A DNA stretch of 42,521 nt from an uncultured Muribaculaceae bacterium (GCA_910579305.1 CAJTTA010000014.1:1-42521); one strand, 5' to 3'. Shown: positions 1 through 8,458, counted from the stretch's first letter. Program-made: numbers and translations. The notes: generated by a model from the letters alone, not told the origin.

Positions 1-2
1 AC

Positions 3-41
3 GACTATCTGACCGACATGCTACTTAAAGCAAAATTTTGA
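3..41 (+). CDS. Possible C-terminal end of a gene cut by the window edge
   Basis: Reading the third frame from the window edge gives twelve codons (DYLTDMLLKAKF) and a TGA at 39-41. This could be the end of a gene that starts outside the window. It is too short to assign to any family, and an open dozen codons can arise by chance. What follows it up to the serine ammonia-lyase gene is non-coding. Confidence 0.2.
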   Translation, partial: DYLTDMLLKAKF

Positions 42-71
42 TGCGGTTGCCCTGGAGGAAGAGTCTTCTCT

Positions 72-103
72 TTTGCATATTCCCCGATAAATAATTACCT
101 TTG
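72..103 (+). promoter_or_regulatory. Candidate Bacteroidetes-type promoter inside the intergenic element
   Basis: TACCTTTG at 96-103 matches the TAnnTTTG -7 box, with TTTG at 72-75 placed 20 bases upstream as a -33 box. No clear gene starts soon after it. It lies at the edge of the MITE-like element, so it may belong to that element or be a chance match. Confidence 0.3.
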
Positions 104-310
104 CATTAAGAAAGTGGTTGAATTTAAACTGAATTAAGCATTCAGCACCTCCGGCAGGATTCTTTATTTCATCCCAGCGGCACTTTCGGGCGCTTTCAGC
201 CAAGTTTCATCGATAGCATAGCCGGCTATGCTCCCTTTTCAACTTGCTGAAATCACTCAGAGATGGCTATCCGTGATAAATCATTTAAATTCAAGCACTC
301 TATAAGAAAG
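104..310. mobile_element. MITE-like palindromic intergenic element, copy 1
   Basis: The element has imperfect terminal inverted repeats: 108-128 and 284-304 share a perfect 11-base core (TTGAATTTAAA at 118-128, TTTAAATTCAA at 284-294) with partial matches outward. Between them lies a 59-base symmetric structure. It has outer arms at 194-206 and 241-252, identical except for one inserted base, two unpaired 8-base strands, and a perfect 18-base palindrome at 215-232 centred on GCCGGC. No transposase is encoded. The right end recurs at 28854-28886. Calling it a MITE or REPIN-type element is inference. Apart from this element, 1-482 shows only the truncated gene end and a weak promoter candidate. 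Confidence 0.5.
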
Positions 311-482
311 CTGTTAAAAATTAATATATCCCTGTATTTTAGGTTGTTGCAGTGACCGTTGTGGCCTTCCATGAATCATTGTGGCTCGACAAGACATGAG
401 GGATTATCAATCCGCTTGTTAAGGTCTTGGTGGCACTGTGACAGGCCAATTCAGATAGTTTCGAAGAAGAAAAGTTATCCTT

Positions 483-1691
483 ATGAAATCAATTCGCGAA
501 ATTTACCGCATAGGTACCGGACCATCTTCCAGTCATACCATGGGGCCGCGGTCTGCGGCCGAGCAGTTTCTTAAGACACATCCCAAAGCCTCGGCATATG
601 AAGTGGTGCTTTACGGATCTCTGGCTGCGACAGGCAAAGGCCACATGACTGATGTGGCTATTACTGAGACATTGGAGAAAAGTGAAATGCCAGTGAAGAT
701 TATATGGAAGCCGGATGTATTCCTGCCTTATCATCCTAATGGCATGACCTTTCGCTCTCTTAATGAAGCCGGTTTCCCTTCGGATGAATGGACTGTCTAT
801 AGCGTGGGAGGCGGAGCGCTTGAAGAAGAGGGCAAATCCCGTGGCGGACAGGCTGAGATTTATGATCTTGACCATATGACTGATATTCTTGAATATTGTG
901 AGCGTACGGGGCGTTGCTACTGGGAGTATGTGGAGCAATGTGAAGGAAAGAACATAAAAGAGTATTTGCGCACAGTGTGGCACACAATGAAGGAGGCAGT
1001 GGAGCGCGGACTTAACACGGAAGGCCGCTTGCCGGGCCCATTGAATCTGCGCCGTAAAGCCTTTACATATAATACCAAGGCACAGGGATATAAGGATAAT
1101 TTGCGCACCCGTGCGCTGGTATTCTCATATGCATTGGCAGTGAGTGAGGAGAATGCCAGTGGCGGTGTGATTGTCACAGCTCCCACTTGCGGATCATGCG
1201 GCGTACTGCCTGCCGTATTATACCACATATGGAAGTCGCGTAATTACACCGAGGAGCATATAATACGGGCGTTAGCTACGGCAGGCCTGTTCGGTAATGT
1301 TGTCAAGCAGAATGCCTCGATATCAGGTGCTGAAGTAGGTTGCCAGGGAGAAGTAGGTGTGGCTTGCGCTATGGCTGCGGCTGCGGCATGTCAGCTCTTC
1401 GGGGGGAGTCCCGCCCAGATTGAATACGCAGCAGAGATGGGTCTTGAGCATCATCTCGGCATGACTTGCGATCCGGTGTGTGGCCTTGTGCAGATTCCGT
1501 GTATTGAACGGAATGCTTACGCTGCCGCGCGTGCTCTTGATGCCAATATATATGCTTCACTTACCGATGGTGTGCATCGAGTGAGTTTCGATAAGCTGAT
1601 TAATGTGATGAAGGAGACCGGGCATGATCTGCCTTCTCTGTATAAGGAAACCGGTACCGGTGGACTGGCTAAGGATTATATTCAGATGTAG
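483..1691 (+). CDS. sdaA: L-serine ammonia-lyase (L-serine dehydratase), single chain, iron-sulfur type
   Basis: Converts L-serine to pyruvate and ammonia in the cytoplasm using a 4Fe-4S cluster. The 402-residue protein begins with the beta-domain signature (GTGPSSSHTMGP near residue 11) and continues into the alpha domain (APTCGSCGV near 233). The three cluster ligands appear to be C287 (GCQGEVG), C329 and C340 (MTCDPVC to IPC). The spacing of 42 and 11 residues is that known for the type-2 enzyme. The C-terminus ends in DYIQM, so the tail cysteine seen in some homologs is absent. The ATG at 483 is followed directly by the conserved N-terminus. No Shine-Dalgarno is seen, which is normal for this phylum. 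RNase Z starts 5 bases after the stop, so the two are probably co-transcribed. A weak -7-like box, TAGTTTCG, sits at 456-463. Confidence 0.93.
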   Translation: MKSIREIYRIGTGPSSSHTMGPRSAAEQFLKTHPKASAYEVVLYGSLAATGKGHMTDVAITETLEKSEMPVKIIWKPDVFLPYHPNGMTFRSLNEAGFPSDEWTVYSVGGGALEEEGKSRGGQAEIYDLDHMTDILEYCERTGRCYWEYVEQCEGKNIKEYLRTVWHTMKEAVERGLNTEGRLPGPLNLRRKAFTYNTKAQGYKDNLRTRALVFSYALAVSEENASGGVIVTAPTCGSCGVLPAVLYHIWKSRNYTEEHIIRALATAGLFGNVVKQNASISGAEVGCQGEVGVACAMAAAAACQLFGGSPAQIEYAAEMGLEHHLGMTCDPVCGLVQIPCIERNAYAAARALDANIYASLTDGVHRVSFDKLINVMKETGHDLPSLYKETGTGGLAKDYIQM

Positions 1692-1696
1692 GAAAT

Positions 1697-2611
1697 ATGT
1701 CTACGTTTTCCATCAATATACTTGGTTGCGGAAGTGCGCGCCCATCACTGCGCCATACGCCTTCATGCACTGTTGTGAATGTGCGCGAAAAGCTTTACAT
1801 GATCGACTGTGGAGAGGGCGCACAGCTCGGGATGCAGCGTAAGGGGCTGAAATTTACCCGGCTGAATCATATTTTCCTTACACATCTTCATGGAGATCAT
1901 GTGTTTGGCCTTCCCGGACTTATAGGCACCATGGGGCTTATGGGCAGGGAAGGACACGTTACGATACACACGTTTGCAGAGGGAGAAAGAGTGCTGAGAG
2001 GGATATTCGATTATTTTTGTAATGACATGCCTTATGATATACGCTTTAATATCATTAAGCCTGAGGAGGCCGTGATTTATGAAGATGATATTATGACGGT
2101 GCGTACGATCCCTTTGCGTCACAGGGTGCCATGTGTAGGCTATGTGTTTGAAGAGAAGCCCAAGGCGAGGCATCTTGACCGGGCAGCGGCTGAGTTTCAT
2201 GGATTGCCTCTGTCAATGTATGCTGCGGTGAAGAGTGGGCAGCCGTATGTAAAGCCCGATGGTAGAATCATTTCATCTGAGCTGTTTACCCGTCCTGCCA
2301 CCCCGTCATATTCATACGCGCATATAGGCGATACGGCATATATGCCTGACATAGCTGCCAAGATAGGAGGGGTTGATATCCTGTATCATGAATCGACGTA
2401 TCTTAAGGCAAATAGGGCAGATGCGCGAAAGCGCGGGCATTCCACGGCTGAGGAGGCTGCCAAGGTGGCACGTGATGCGGGGGCGAGGCAATTGTTATTG
2501 GGTCATTATTCTTCCCGATACAAGGATGATACTCTTTTTGAAGAAGAGGCCCGAGAGATATTCCCCAATGTGCAGGCTGCTTACGAGGGCCTCACGTTGC
2601 ACCTTGATTGA
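1697..2611 (+). CDS. rnz: Ribonuclease Z, tRNA 3'-end processing endonuclease
   Basis: Cleaves the 3' trailer of tRNA precursors. This matters most where CCA is not encoded, and the two tRNAs in this window do lack it. The 304-residue length is typical of the short bacterial form. The metal-binding motif H63-L-H65-G-D67-H68 lies in THLHGDHVFGLPG. Further ligand regions are visible as PLRHRVPCVGY, HIGDTAY and the late LLGHYSSRY. The glycine-rich N-terminus (ILGCGSARPS) is also characteristic. The ATG at 1697 is 5 bases after the serine ammonia-lyase stop. The 3' end converges on the minus-strand metallophosphoesterase gene. Confidence 0.93.
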   Translation: MSTFSINILGCGSARPSLRHTPSCTVVNVREKLYMIDCGEGAQLGMQRKGLKFTRLNHIFLTHLHGDHVFGLPGLIGTMGLMGREGHVTIHTFAEGERVLRGIFDYFCNDMPYDIRFNIIKPEEAVIYEDDIMTVRTIPLRHRVPCVGYVFEEKPKARHLDRAAAEFHGLPLSMYAAVKSGQPYVKPDGRIISSELFTRPATPSYSYAHIGDTAYMPDIAAKIGGVDILYHESTYLKANRADARKRGHSTAEEAAKVARDAGARQLLLGHYSSRYKDDTLFEEEAREIFPNVQAAYEGLTLHLD

Positions 2612-2617
2612 CAGGCC

Positions 2618-2631
2618 GGGAGTTTGCTCCC
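2618..2631. terminator. Small hairpin between convergent genes
   Basis: GGGAG at 2618-2622 pairs with CTCCC at 2627-2631 around a TTTG loop, seven bases after the RNase Z stop. The metallophosphoesterase gene ends on the other strand at 2650. The stem is only five pairs and there is no T-run, so terminator function is uncertain. Confidence 0.25.
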
Positions 2632-2649
2632 TACTTGGAATAATATCTG

Positions 2650-3858
2650 TTAACGTGATGATTTCAATGTAATGACAGTTATTTCCGGCATAGCTCCTAT
2701 GCGTGCGGGGAATCCCACCTCGCCACAACCTATGTTAACATATACTCTGCTTAGAAATCCGTCGTTACGCTTATAGGATGTAAGACCTTCCCATTCGGGA
2801 TATTTAAGGCCGGAGAGGCTGTAATTGCGCCAAGGAGTGATAATGCGCATCTGCATGGCATGAGTGTGTCCCGCCAGAGTGAGGTCTACATTGCTGCATT
2901 CTCGCACAATGTTATGCCAATGCATGGGATTGTGGCTAAGCAGAACAGTGAAATCATCGGGAGATACTCCTGCTATAGCCTCATCAAGCTTTCCGAATGA
3001 GGGGAAAGGGGGTTCGCCCCAGTTTTCCACTCCTGCCAGGATTATGCTGTCATTACCCTCCTTTAGGGAGATATGCTGATTATCCAGTAGTTGCCAACCC
3101 ATATCGCGCTGTATGTTGCGTAGCCATTGTGTATCCTTGGTGTGAGCTTCTTCCGATGGCCAATCTACATATAGCCCGTAGTCATGATTCCCCATGATTG
3201 AATATACGCCATGTCGCCCCCGGAGTCTTCCGAGGGTGGATATGAAGGGAATAATCTCATCCGTCTTGCGATTGACAATATCACCGGTGAACACTACGAT
3301 ATCAGGGTCAAGTGAATTGATTTTATTGACAAGACTTGATATGAAAGCAGTATCGTTGCCCCATGTGCCTACATGGGCATCAGAGAATTGCACAATGCGG
3401 TAGCCGTCAAATGCTTTGGGAATGCGTGCTGATTCGATTGTAATTTCTTGTACATCGATATTATGGCGCTCCCATAGAGCGCCATACCACATGGCAAGGA
3501 ATATCAAGAATCCTATCGGCAGACCAACATATTTACCCAACGGCCATTTTTTGCGGTGGAAGATGGATGGAATAAGACCGATCCATGAGAATGTGCATGC
3601 GACCAATTTACTGATATAGATGCTTATCCACGCATATAGCAGCCACATTATGGGCAGCAGGGAAGACTCAAGATCACGCTTGGGCCAGAGTACAACCGTG
3701 ATTATAAGAGAGATGGATATTACAGAGCTTATGCCATAGAGAAGGCGCGATGACATGCGCGTCAACAGCTTCTTGCGGGGTATGCTGAAATATATATAAA
3801 TATCTATTAAGATGCTGATTGCGATCAATAGCACCCCTATGAGCAATGGTAATCTCAT
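2650..3858 (-). CDS. Membrane-anchored calcineurin-like metallophosphoesterase
   Basis: The 402-residue protein has about four hydrophobic helices in its first ~135 residues, followed by a two-metal phosphoesterase domain. The full motif series is visible in order: SDAHVGTWG (DxH), FTGDIVN (GD), IMGNHDYGL (GNHD), LLSHNPMHW and AGHTHAMQM (GHTH). This architecture resembles YkuE/YaeI-type phosphoesterases that act at the membrane. The substrate is unknown and cannot be read from the sequence. It lies 27 bases downstream of the acyltransferase gene on the same strand. That suggests an operon and possibly a role in lipid or envelope metabolism (inference). Confidence 0.85.
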   Translation of the reverse strand: MRLPLLIGVLLIAISILIDIYIYFSIPRKKLLTRMSSRLLYGISSVISISLIITVVLWPKRDLESSLLPIMWLLYAWISIYISKLVACTFSWIGLIPSIFHRKKWPLGKYVGLPIGFLIFLAMWYGALWERHNIDVQEITIESARIPKAFDGYRIVQFSDAHVGTWGNDTAFISSLVNKINSLDPDIVVFTGDIVNRKTDEIIPFISTLGRLRGRHGVYSIMGNHDYGLYVDWPSEEAHTKDTQWLRNIQRDMGWQLLDNQHISLKEGNDSIILAGVENWGEPPFPSFGKLDEAIAGVSPDDFTVLLSHNPMHWHNIVRECSNVDLTLAGHTHAMQMRIITPWRNYSLSGLKYPEWEGLTSYKRNDGFLSRVYVNIGCGEVGFPARIGAMPEITVITLKSSR

Positions 3859-3885
3859 TATTCAGATTATCAAGATAATATTGGA

Positions 3886-5061
3886 TTACTCCATTCCGCC
3901 GAGAAGTGCGCGGAGTTTGTTGGTGAGAGGGTTGGCATACATTACGAGCATCATCTTGCGCAAGTATTCCATCTCTTCGGAGGTGAGGTCAGAGAGTTCA
4001 ATATTGCTTATCTGCCGGGCTACATAGTCTTCAAAATCCACCCGGTGGCTGTTATCGTATTTTTCTGCAAACCGATGGCTGTTGTTCAGAAGATCATATG
4101 CCACATAATTGATAGGGAATATTTCATAGCTGCGGTGAATCGCATTATCAATTATGCGACCTACATATTTTGCTGCCACATTGTTGTCTCTGAAATTACC
4201 GATTTCATCTATGCGGGCATTTATGCGTGGTGTGAGCTGAAAGTGCACTTTGCCTTTATGTTGCAGCAGACCTGTTTCCATTGAGAAGAGATCATCCTTC
4301 TGACTCTTCTTGAATTCGGGGTCGCGGCGTTTCATAAGAAACTCACGCGCTTTGAGATAGTCGTTGGGATCATACTCATAGCTTATGGCCACAGGCATCA
4401 GGTTAATTTCTTTTATGCGCTCCATGAAAGATCCCTGGCCTCCTAAAGCAAGCATCTTTACGAGAGCTTCTTGAGTGTGGTCGGAGCTGTCTTTTGCTCG
4501 TCCTTGCCGCTGGGCGATCCACACGCTTTCTCCTTTGCCGAGAATGGTGTGATGTATGTAGGCCGATAATTTTTTGGCGGCCATCAAGGCTTCGCGCATA
4601 CCGGTGTCGCGCTTCACGATAAAGCTCTTATTGAGACGCACAAGAGTTGTGATCCAGTCGTATATCAGCAAGTTATTGCCGATGGCCACCTCGGTAGTAG
4701 GGATGCCTTGACGCAGGAAAGCAAGGTTCATGAATGAGGCGTCGAGCACAATATCCCTGTGATTGGTGATGAAAGTATAGTTTAGACCCGAATTATAATT
4801 TTTAGTGCCTCCTATAGTAATGCCTGCAGTCGTAGTCTTTGCAAGCATTTCCAGAAAAGGAAACATGATTTGGCGCTGAAAATCATGTTTGTTGGTAATT
4901 TTCAGCATTTCTTCCTTGAGTGGGGCAACGGCATCGGAGGGCACACAGTAGTTGAGTGCGTGCAGAAATCCCGGATCCTGCACCAGTGCCTGCATCTTGC
5001 ACTGGAACACAGAGTCATCATAAGGGCAAATATCGCTGAAATCAAATTCGGGGTTATACAT
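3886..5061 (-). CDS. PlsC/PlsB-like acyltransferase family protein
   Basis: Likely transfers acyl groups in phospholipid or envelope lipid synthesis. With the start placed at 5061 it is 391 residues (MYNPEFDFSDI...). Acyltransferase blocks can be seen in order: FITNHRDIVLDA (block I, H101), SFIVKRD (block II), VWIAQRQGRAKD (block III position) and LMPVAISYEYDP (block IV). Block I reads H-x5-D rather than the usual H-x4-D, and block III lacks the EGTR core, so it is a divergent branch. An upstream in-frame ATG at 5118 would add 19 residues. However, a good promoter (TTG, 20 bases, TAACTTTG) lies inside that extension, so I chose 5061. The metallophosphoesterase gene follows after 27 bases. Confidence 0.75.
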   Translation of the reverse strand: MYNPEFDFSDICPYDDSVFQCKMQALVQDPGFLHALNYCVPSDAVAPLKEEMLKITNKHDFQRQIMFPFLEMLAKTTTAGITIGGTKNYNSGLNYTFITNHRDIVLDASFMNLAFLRQGIPTTEVAIGNNLLIYDWITTLVRLNKSFIVKRDTGMREALMAAKKLSAYIHHTILGKGESVWIAQRQGRAKDSSDHTQEALVKMLALGGQGSFMERIKEINLMPVAISYEYDPNDYLKAREFLMKRRDPEFKKSQKDDLFSMETGLLQHKGKVHFQLTPRINARIDEIGNFRDNNVAAKYVGRIIDNAIHRSYEIFPINYVAYDLLNNSHRFAEKYDNSHRVDFEDYVARQISNIELSDLTSEEMEYLRKMMLVMYANPLTNKLRALLGGME

Positions 5062-5084
5062 AATCGCGAGGGCAATATTTTTTG

Positions 5085-5115
5085 CAAAGTTAGCTAAGAA
5101 ATTCCGATTGACCAA
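5085..5115 (-). promoter_or_regulatory. Promoter of the acyltransferase-metallophosphoesterase operon
   Basis: On the minus strand, TTG at 5115-5113 is followed after 20 bases by TAACTTTG at 5092-5085, a full match to the Bacteroidetes -33/-7 pattern. Transcription would start near 5080, just upstream of the ATG at 5061. This placement decides the start codon of the acyltransferase gene. Confidence 0.65.
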
Positions 5116-5194
5116 CATTCCACTTTTAATTTATGTAAATATTAAGGGCGGGTAAATGCTGAATGTGAGGGAGAGGCATCACAAGTTCTTGGTA

Positions 5195-5225
5195 TTTTTG
5201 ATTAAGCATGTAATTACTATCTTTG
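5195..5225 (+). promoter_or_regulatory. Promoter of the TonB receptor-lipoprotein operon
   Basis: TATCTTTG at 5218-5225 matches the TAnnTTTG -7 box. A TTTTTG run at 5195-5200 lies 17 bases upstream, slightly close for a -33 element. The box ends only four bases before the ATG at 5230, so the transcript may have little or no leader. Confidence 0.5.
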
Positions 5226-5229
5226 CAAC

Positions 5230-7455
5230 ATGAAAAAAAATTTGTGGCTGTTAATATTAGGTATAACACTTGTGATATTCAGGGCTGGAGCCTTGGAAGT
5301 GTCTGACACTGTGTCGCTTGAGGCTGTTACTGTCACTGCGATCAAGGGCGGATCCTCTATTGCTTCGGCATCGGCCTCTACATATATAGGAGAAAAGGAG
5401 GCAGAGCGTCTTCGCATCGAGAGCTTAAAAGGGGCTACCGATGTGGTGCCTAATTTTTTTGTGCCTGATTATGGGAGCCGCATCACATCATCAATTTATG
5501 TGAGGGGAATAGGAGCGCGTATAGACCAGCCATCAGTTGGCCTTACGGTAGATAACGTCCCGTTTATGAACAAGGACTCTTATGATTTTGATCTGCAGGA
5601 TATTTCCTCTATGCAAGTAGTGAGGGGGCCACAGAGCACTCTATATGGACGCAACACAATGGCTGGGGTGATCAATATCACTACTCTTTCGCCATTTGAA
5701 TATCAAGGATTGCGGGCCTCGGCTCGTTATGGACGGGCTAACACATGGCGGCTTGGGGCAGGGTATTATACAAGGTTAAATTCTTCGTTGGGCTTGAGTG
5801 CGACGCTGAGGGGCGGAGGTTCTGACGGTTTTTTTACAAATCAGTTTACCGGCAAGAAGTGTGATGATGAGCATAGTGTCTCCGCTCGTGTGAAGTTGCA
5901 ATGGCATCCTTCTTCTTTCATTACAATGATCAACACATTTGCTGCCTCGTGGTTGCAACAGGGTGGCTATCCATATGAGTATGTAAAGACAGGTCAGATT
6001 GCATATAATGATACATGCTCATATCGCCGTACAGCTCTTAATGATGGCCTTACTATAAGGTGGCGTCCGGGTAATGTCACTTTCTCATCGATAACTTCCT
6101 GGCAATATCTGGATGACGCTATGCGCCTGGATCAGGATTTTCTCCCACGGGATTATTTCATACTTCTCCAGGCAAAGCGTGAGAATGCGCTCACGCAGGA
6201 TTTTGTGGCGTCGGCCGAAGTGGGAGATTGGTATTCCTGGATCGCCGGGGCATTTGCTTTCTACAGGCATTTGCACATGGATGCGCCCGTCACTTTTCAT
6301 GATACCGGCATATCCGAGCTTATCGAGAAACATCGCAATGAGGCGAATGAATATTATCCCATCCGCTGGAAGGAACGCTCTTTCTTGCTGAATAGCACTT
6401 TTTCTAATCCATCGTATGGCGTCGCTGTTTACCATAACAGTAAGTTTAATCTCGGCGATTGGATTCTTACTGCTGCTCTCAGGCTTGATTATGAACATGC
6501 CTCATTGGCATATAACAGCCATACATCTACGGCTTATGAGATCTTTTACCGTCCTGAGGCTGTGGGGCCAATGACTCATTACAGGGATGTCCCTATACTG
6601 ATAGATGAGCATGGAGAGTTAAGCAAATCATTTCTGCAGTTGCTGCCCAAGGTGAGTGCGACCCGCAGGTTTTACGCCGGCAGTGCCACAGTGGAAGCTT
6701 ATGCCTCGATAGCCAAGGGGTATAAGAGCGGTGGTTACAATACACAGATGTTCAGTGACGTGTTGCAACAGCAGCTCATGTGGCAAATGGGTATAGGCAA
6801 GCGTTATGATGTGGATGATATAGTGAGCTATGCGCCGGAGCAGAGCTGGAATTATGAGTTGGGGGCCCGAGTCTCCACTAATGATGGCCGCCTGCGTGCC
6901 GAGGCAACGCTCTTTTATATAGATGTGAAGGATCAGCAGCTTACTATGTTCCCGGATGGCACTACCACGGGACGCATAATGACTAATGCTGGGCGCACAC
7001 GTTCCTATGGCCTGGAATTGTCTTCTCGCTGGAATCCTGTGGAGGTATTTGAATTGAATGTCTCATATGGCTATACCGATGCTCGATTTCGGAATTTTTT
7101 CAACGGAAAAGAGCAGTTCAGGGGTAAGCATATTCCTTATGCGCCATGTAATACTTTTTTTGTCAGCGGGACATATAAATGCCGTCTTGATTACAAGTCA
7201 ACCCTTATGTTTAATGCAAATGTGCGTGGCAATGGCAGGATATACTGGAATGAGCGCAACGATGTGTCTCAGGCATTCTATGCGTGTTTAGGAGCTTCGA
7301 TAGAATATTCTACTCCGAAATTCTCGGTGCAGTTATGGGGGGAGAATCTTACGGATACACGATATTATACGTTCTATTTTGTGTCGATGTCAAATGAGTT
7401 CGTGCAGCGTGGCCGTCCTATTGATTTTGGCGTAACCCTCAATTTATACCTATAA
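5230..7455 (+). CDS. TonB-dependent outer-membrane receptor
   Basis: A 741-residue outer-membrane importer driven by TonB. It has a signal peptide (cleavage likely near residue 21), then a TonB box-like segment (EAVTVTA, 31-37). A plug domain follows with YVRGIG and VVRGPQSTLYGRNTMAGVINI (about 90-150), then a long beta-barrel. The late barrel motif GENLTDTRYY is typical of siderophore, heme and vitamin receptors. It lacks the N-terminal carboxypeptidase-like domain of SusC proteins, so a glycan role is less likely. The last residue is Leu rather than the usual aromatic. A surface-type lipoprotein gene follows after 39 bases and may be its substrate-binding partner. The substrate is not identifiable. 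Confidence 0.9.
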   Translation: MKKNLWLLILGITLVIFRAGALEVSDTVSLEAVTVTAIKGGSSIASASASTYIGEKEAERLRIESLKGATDVVPNFFVPDYGSRITSSIYVRGIGARIDQPSVGLTVDNVPFMNKDSYDFDLQDISSMQVVRGPQSTLYGRNTMAGVINITTLSPFEYQGLRASARYGRANTWRLGAGYYTRLNSSLGLSATLRGGGSDGFFTNQFTGKKCDDEHSVSARVKLQWHPSSFITMINTFAASWLQQGGYPYEYVKTGQIAYNDTCSYRRTALNDGLTIRWRPGNVTFSSITSWQYLDDAMRLDQDFLPRDYFILLQAKRENALTQDFVASAEVGDWYSWIAGAFAFYRHLHMDAPVTFHDTGISELIEKHRNEANEYYPIRWKERSFLLNSTFSNPSYGVAVYHNSKFNLGDWILTAALRLDYEHASLAYNSHTSTAYEIFYRPEAVGPMTHYRDVPILIDEHGELSKSFLQLLPKVSATRRFYAGSATVEAYASIAKGYKSGGYNTQMFSDVLQQQLMWQMGIGKRYDVDDIVSYAPEQSWNYELGARVSTNDGRLRAEATLFYIDVKDQQLTMFPDGTTTGRIMTNAGRTRSYGLELSSRWNPVEVFELNVSYGYTDARFRNFFNGKEQFRGKHIPYAPCNTFFVSGTYKCRLDYKSTLMFNANVRGNGRIYWNERNDVSQAFYACLGASIEYSTPKFSVQLWGENLTDTRYYTFYFVSMSNEFVQRGRPIDFGVTLNLYL

Positions 7456-7494
7456 TATATACACAATAATATATATACAACAAAATTTTTAGAT

Positions 7495-8391
7495 ATGAAG
7501 AAAGTTATATTTCCGGCTATGCTCCTTGTCTTGGCGGCTACCGGTTGCAGTGATGATGAGAAGAACACTCCCAACACTCGGAACTTATCTGGTGAATGGC
7601 CTGTTGTCGTGATGCCTACCGATGAGCATCAGCCTGGTGTGATCACTCAGATGCCAATGAAGATCACACAGTATCTGGCAGAGGGCGGAGTGTGGCGAGT
7701 GGATGTGAAGAGCTTTACGCTTCCCTCCGGTGATAATCTCTCATTCACCACTCCGGATATTTTTGCTTCAGGAGAAATTGACTGGTCTCTGCGTTACATC
7801 TCCAATTTCAATGCAGAGTCCGGGCAGGTGATCCGTGATTATCGTGCAGAGTTGATCAACAACTATTACTACTTCTCCAATACAGGAGGAAATGCAGGAG
7901 GAACCCCTCCAATGGGAACTATTGTCGCATCCATGTTTAGGGTGGGAGGCGAATATACGGTTACTGTTATCCCCCACATAGCCTATTATGGTGGAACTAC
8001 TGTCACTCAGTATCAGATTAAGTCGGAGGAGGTAGAATCTACTTTCTATGAGCCTCTCTATTATATAACTCTCGACTTAAAGAACATGACGGCCGACCTT
8101 GTTATATATAATGCCCGTTTTGCGGATCTCATGCCTGCTCTTGCGGCAGTGAATCTCCGTGGGCTTAAGCTTGAGACTTCTCATGAACATGGATATACCA
8201 TCTCAGGTAAGAATGTAATACCTTCTGTAGGTGTAGGGTCGAATGAGGTAGAGTATCCGCAGTATGTATTTGATGAAATAGAAATGCATCCTACCAATAG
8301 CCTGTATACTTCATGCGAGATAGAATATACCGTGGCAAATAAATATAAGGGCCGCTTTACGGGTTCTTATCGTGTGCAGGAAGCCAAATAA
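7495..8391 (+). CDS. Surface-type lipoprotein paired with the TonB receptor, function unknown
   Basis: A 298-residue lipoprotein. The signal peptide ends in LAATGC with the lipidated cysteine at C18, followed by SDDE (19-22). The S(D/E)3 pattern is known in Bacteroides as a signal that sends lipoproteins to the cell surface. The rest is rich in beta-strand-like and aromatic segments. The second half (about 195-255, with VIYNARFADLMPAL and later YTISGKNVIP) resembles repeats in calycin-like lipoproteins of Bacteroidales, but I recognise this only loosely. It follows the TonB receptor by 39 bases and is probably in the same operon. A role as a surface binding or capture protein for that receptor is inference. 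Confidence 0.65.
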   Translation: MKKVIFPAMLLVLAATGCSDDEKNTPNTRNLSGEWPVVVMPTDEHQPGVITQMPMKITQYLAEGGVWRVDVKSFTLPSGDNLSFTTPDIFASGEIDWSLRYISNFNAESGQVIRDYRAELINNYYYFSNTGGNAGGTPPMGTIVASMFRVGGEYTVTVIPHIAYYGGTTVTQYQIKSEEVESTFYEPLYYITLDLKNMTADLVIYNARFADLMPALAAVNLRGLKLETSHEHGYTISGKNVIPSVGVGSNEVEYPQYVFDEIEMHPTNSLYTSCEIEYTVANKYKGRFTGSYRVQEAK

Positions 8392-8402
8392 ATGCCGGTA
8401 TC

Positions 8403-8458
8403 AGAGCCGTCTTTCGTGTGTGAGATCTGTATTTGAGACAGACGTGTGGATCGGCTCT
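8403..8458 (+). other. Hairpin region after the lipoprotein gene
   Basis: AGAGCCG at 8403-8409 pairs with CGGCTCT at 8452-8458. Shorter complementary pieces lie inside the loop (CTGT at 8427-8430 with ACAG at 8438-8441), and a pyrimidine-rich stretch follows. It could be part of the 3' end of the upstream transcript. The rest of 8392-8567 shows no gene or recognised RNA family. Confidence 0.3.

Noticed and set aside
21..203. 60-codon minus-strand frame in the first intergenic region
   Set aside because: It overlaps the palindromic element and promoter-like box; more likely a by-product of a non-coding repeat.
359..574. Short open frame upstream of and overlapping sdaA
   Set aside because: It overlaps the well-supported sdaA start in another frame, is Arg/Cys/Trp-rich and resembles no family.
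8438..8456. Ten bases resembling a sequencing-adapter end (CAGACGTGTG)
   Set aside because: The match stops after ten bases and the following bases differ; chance is sufficient and the flanks look native.
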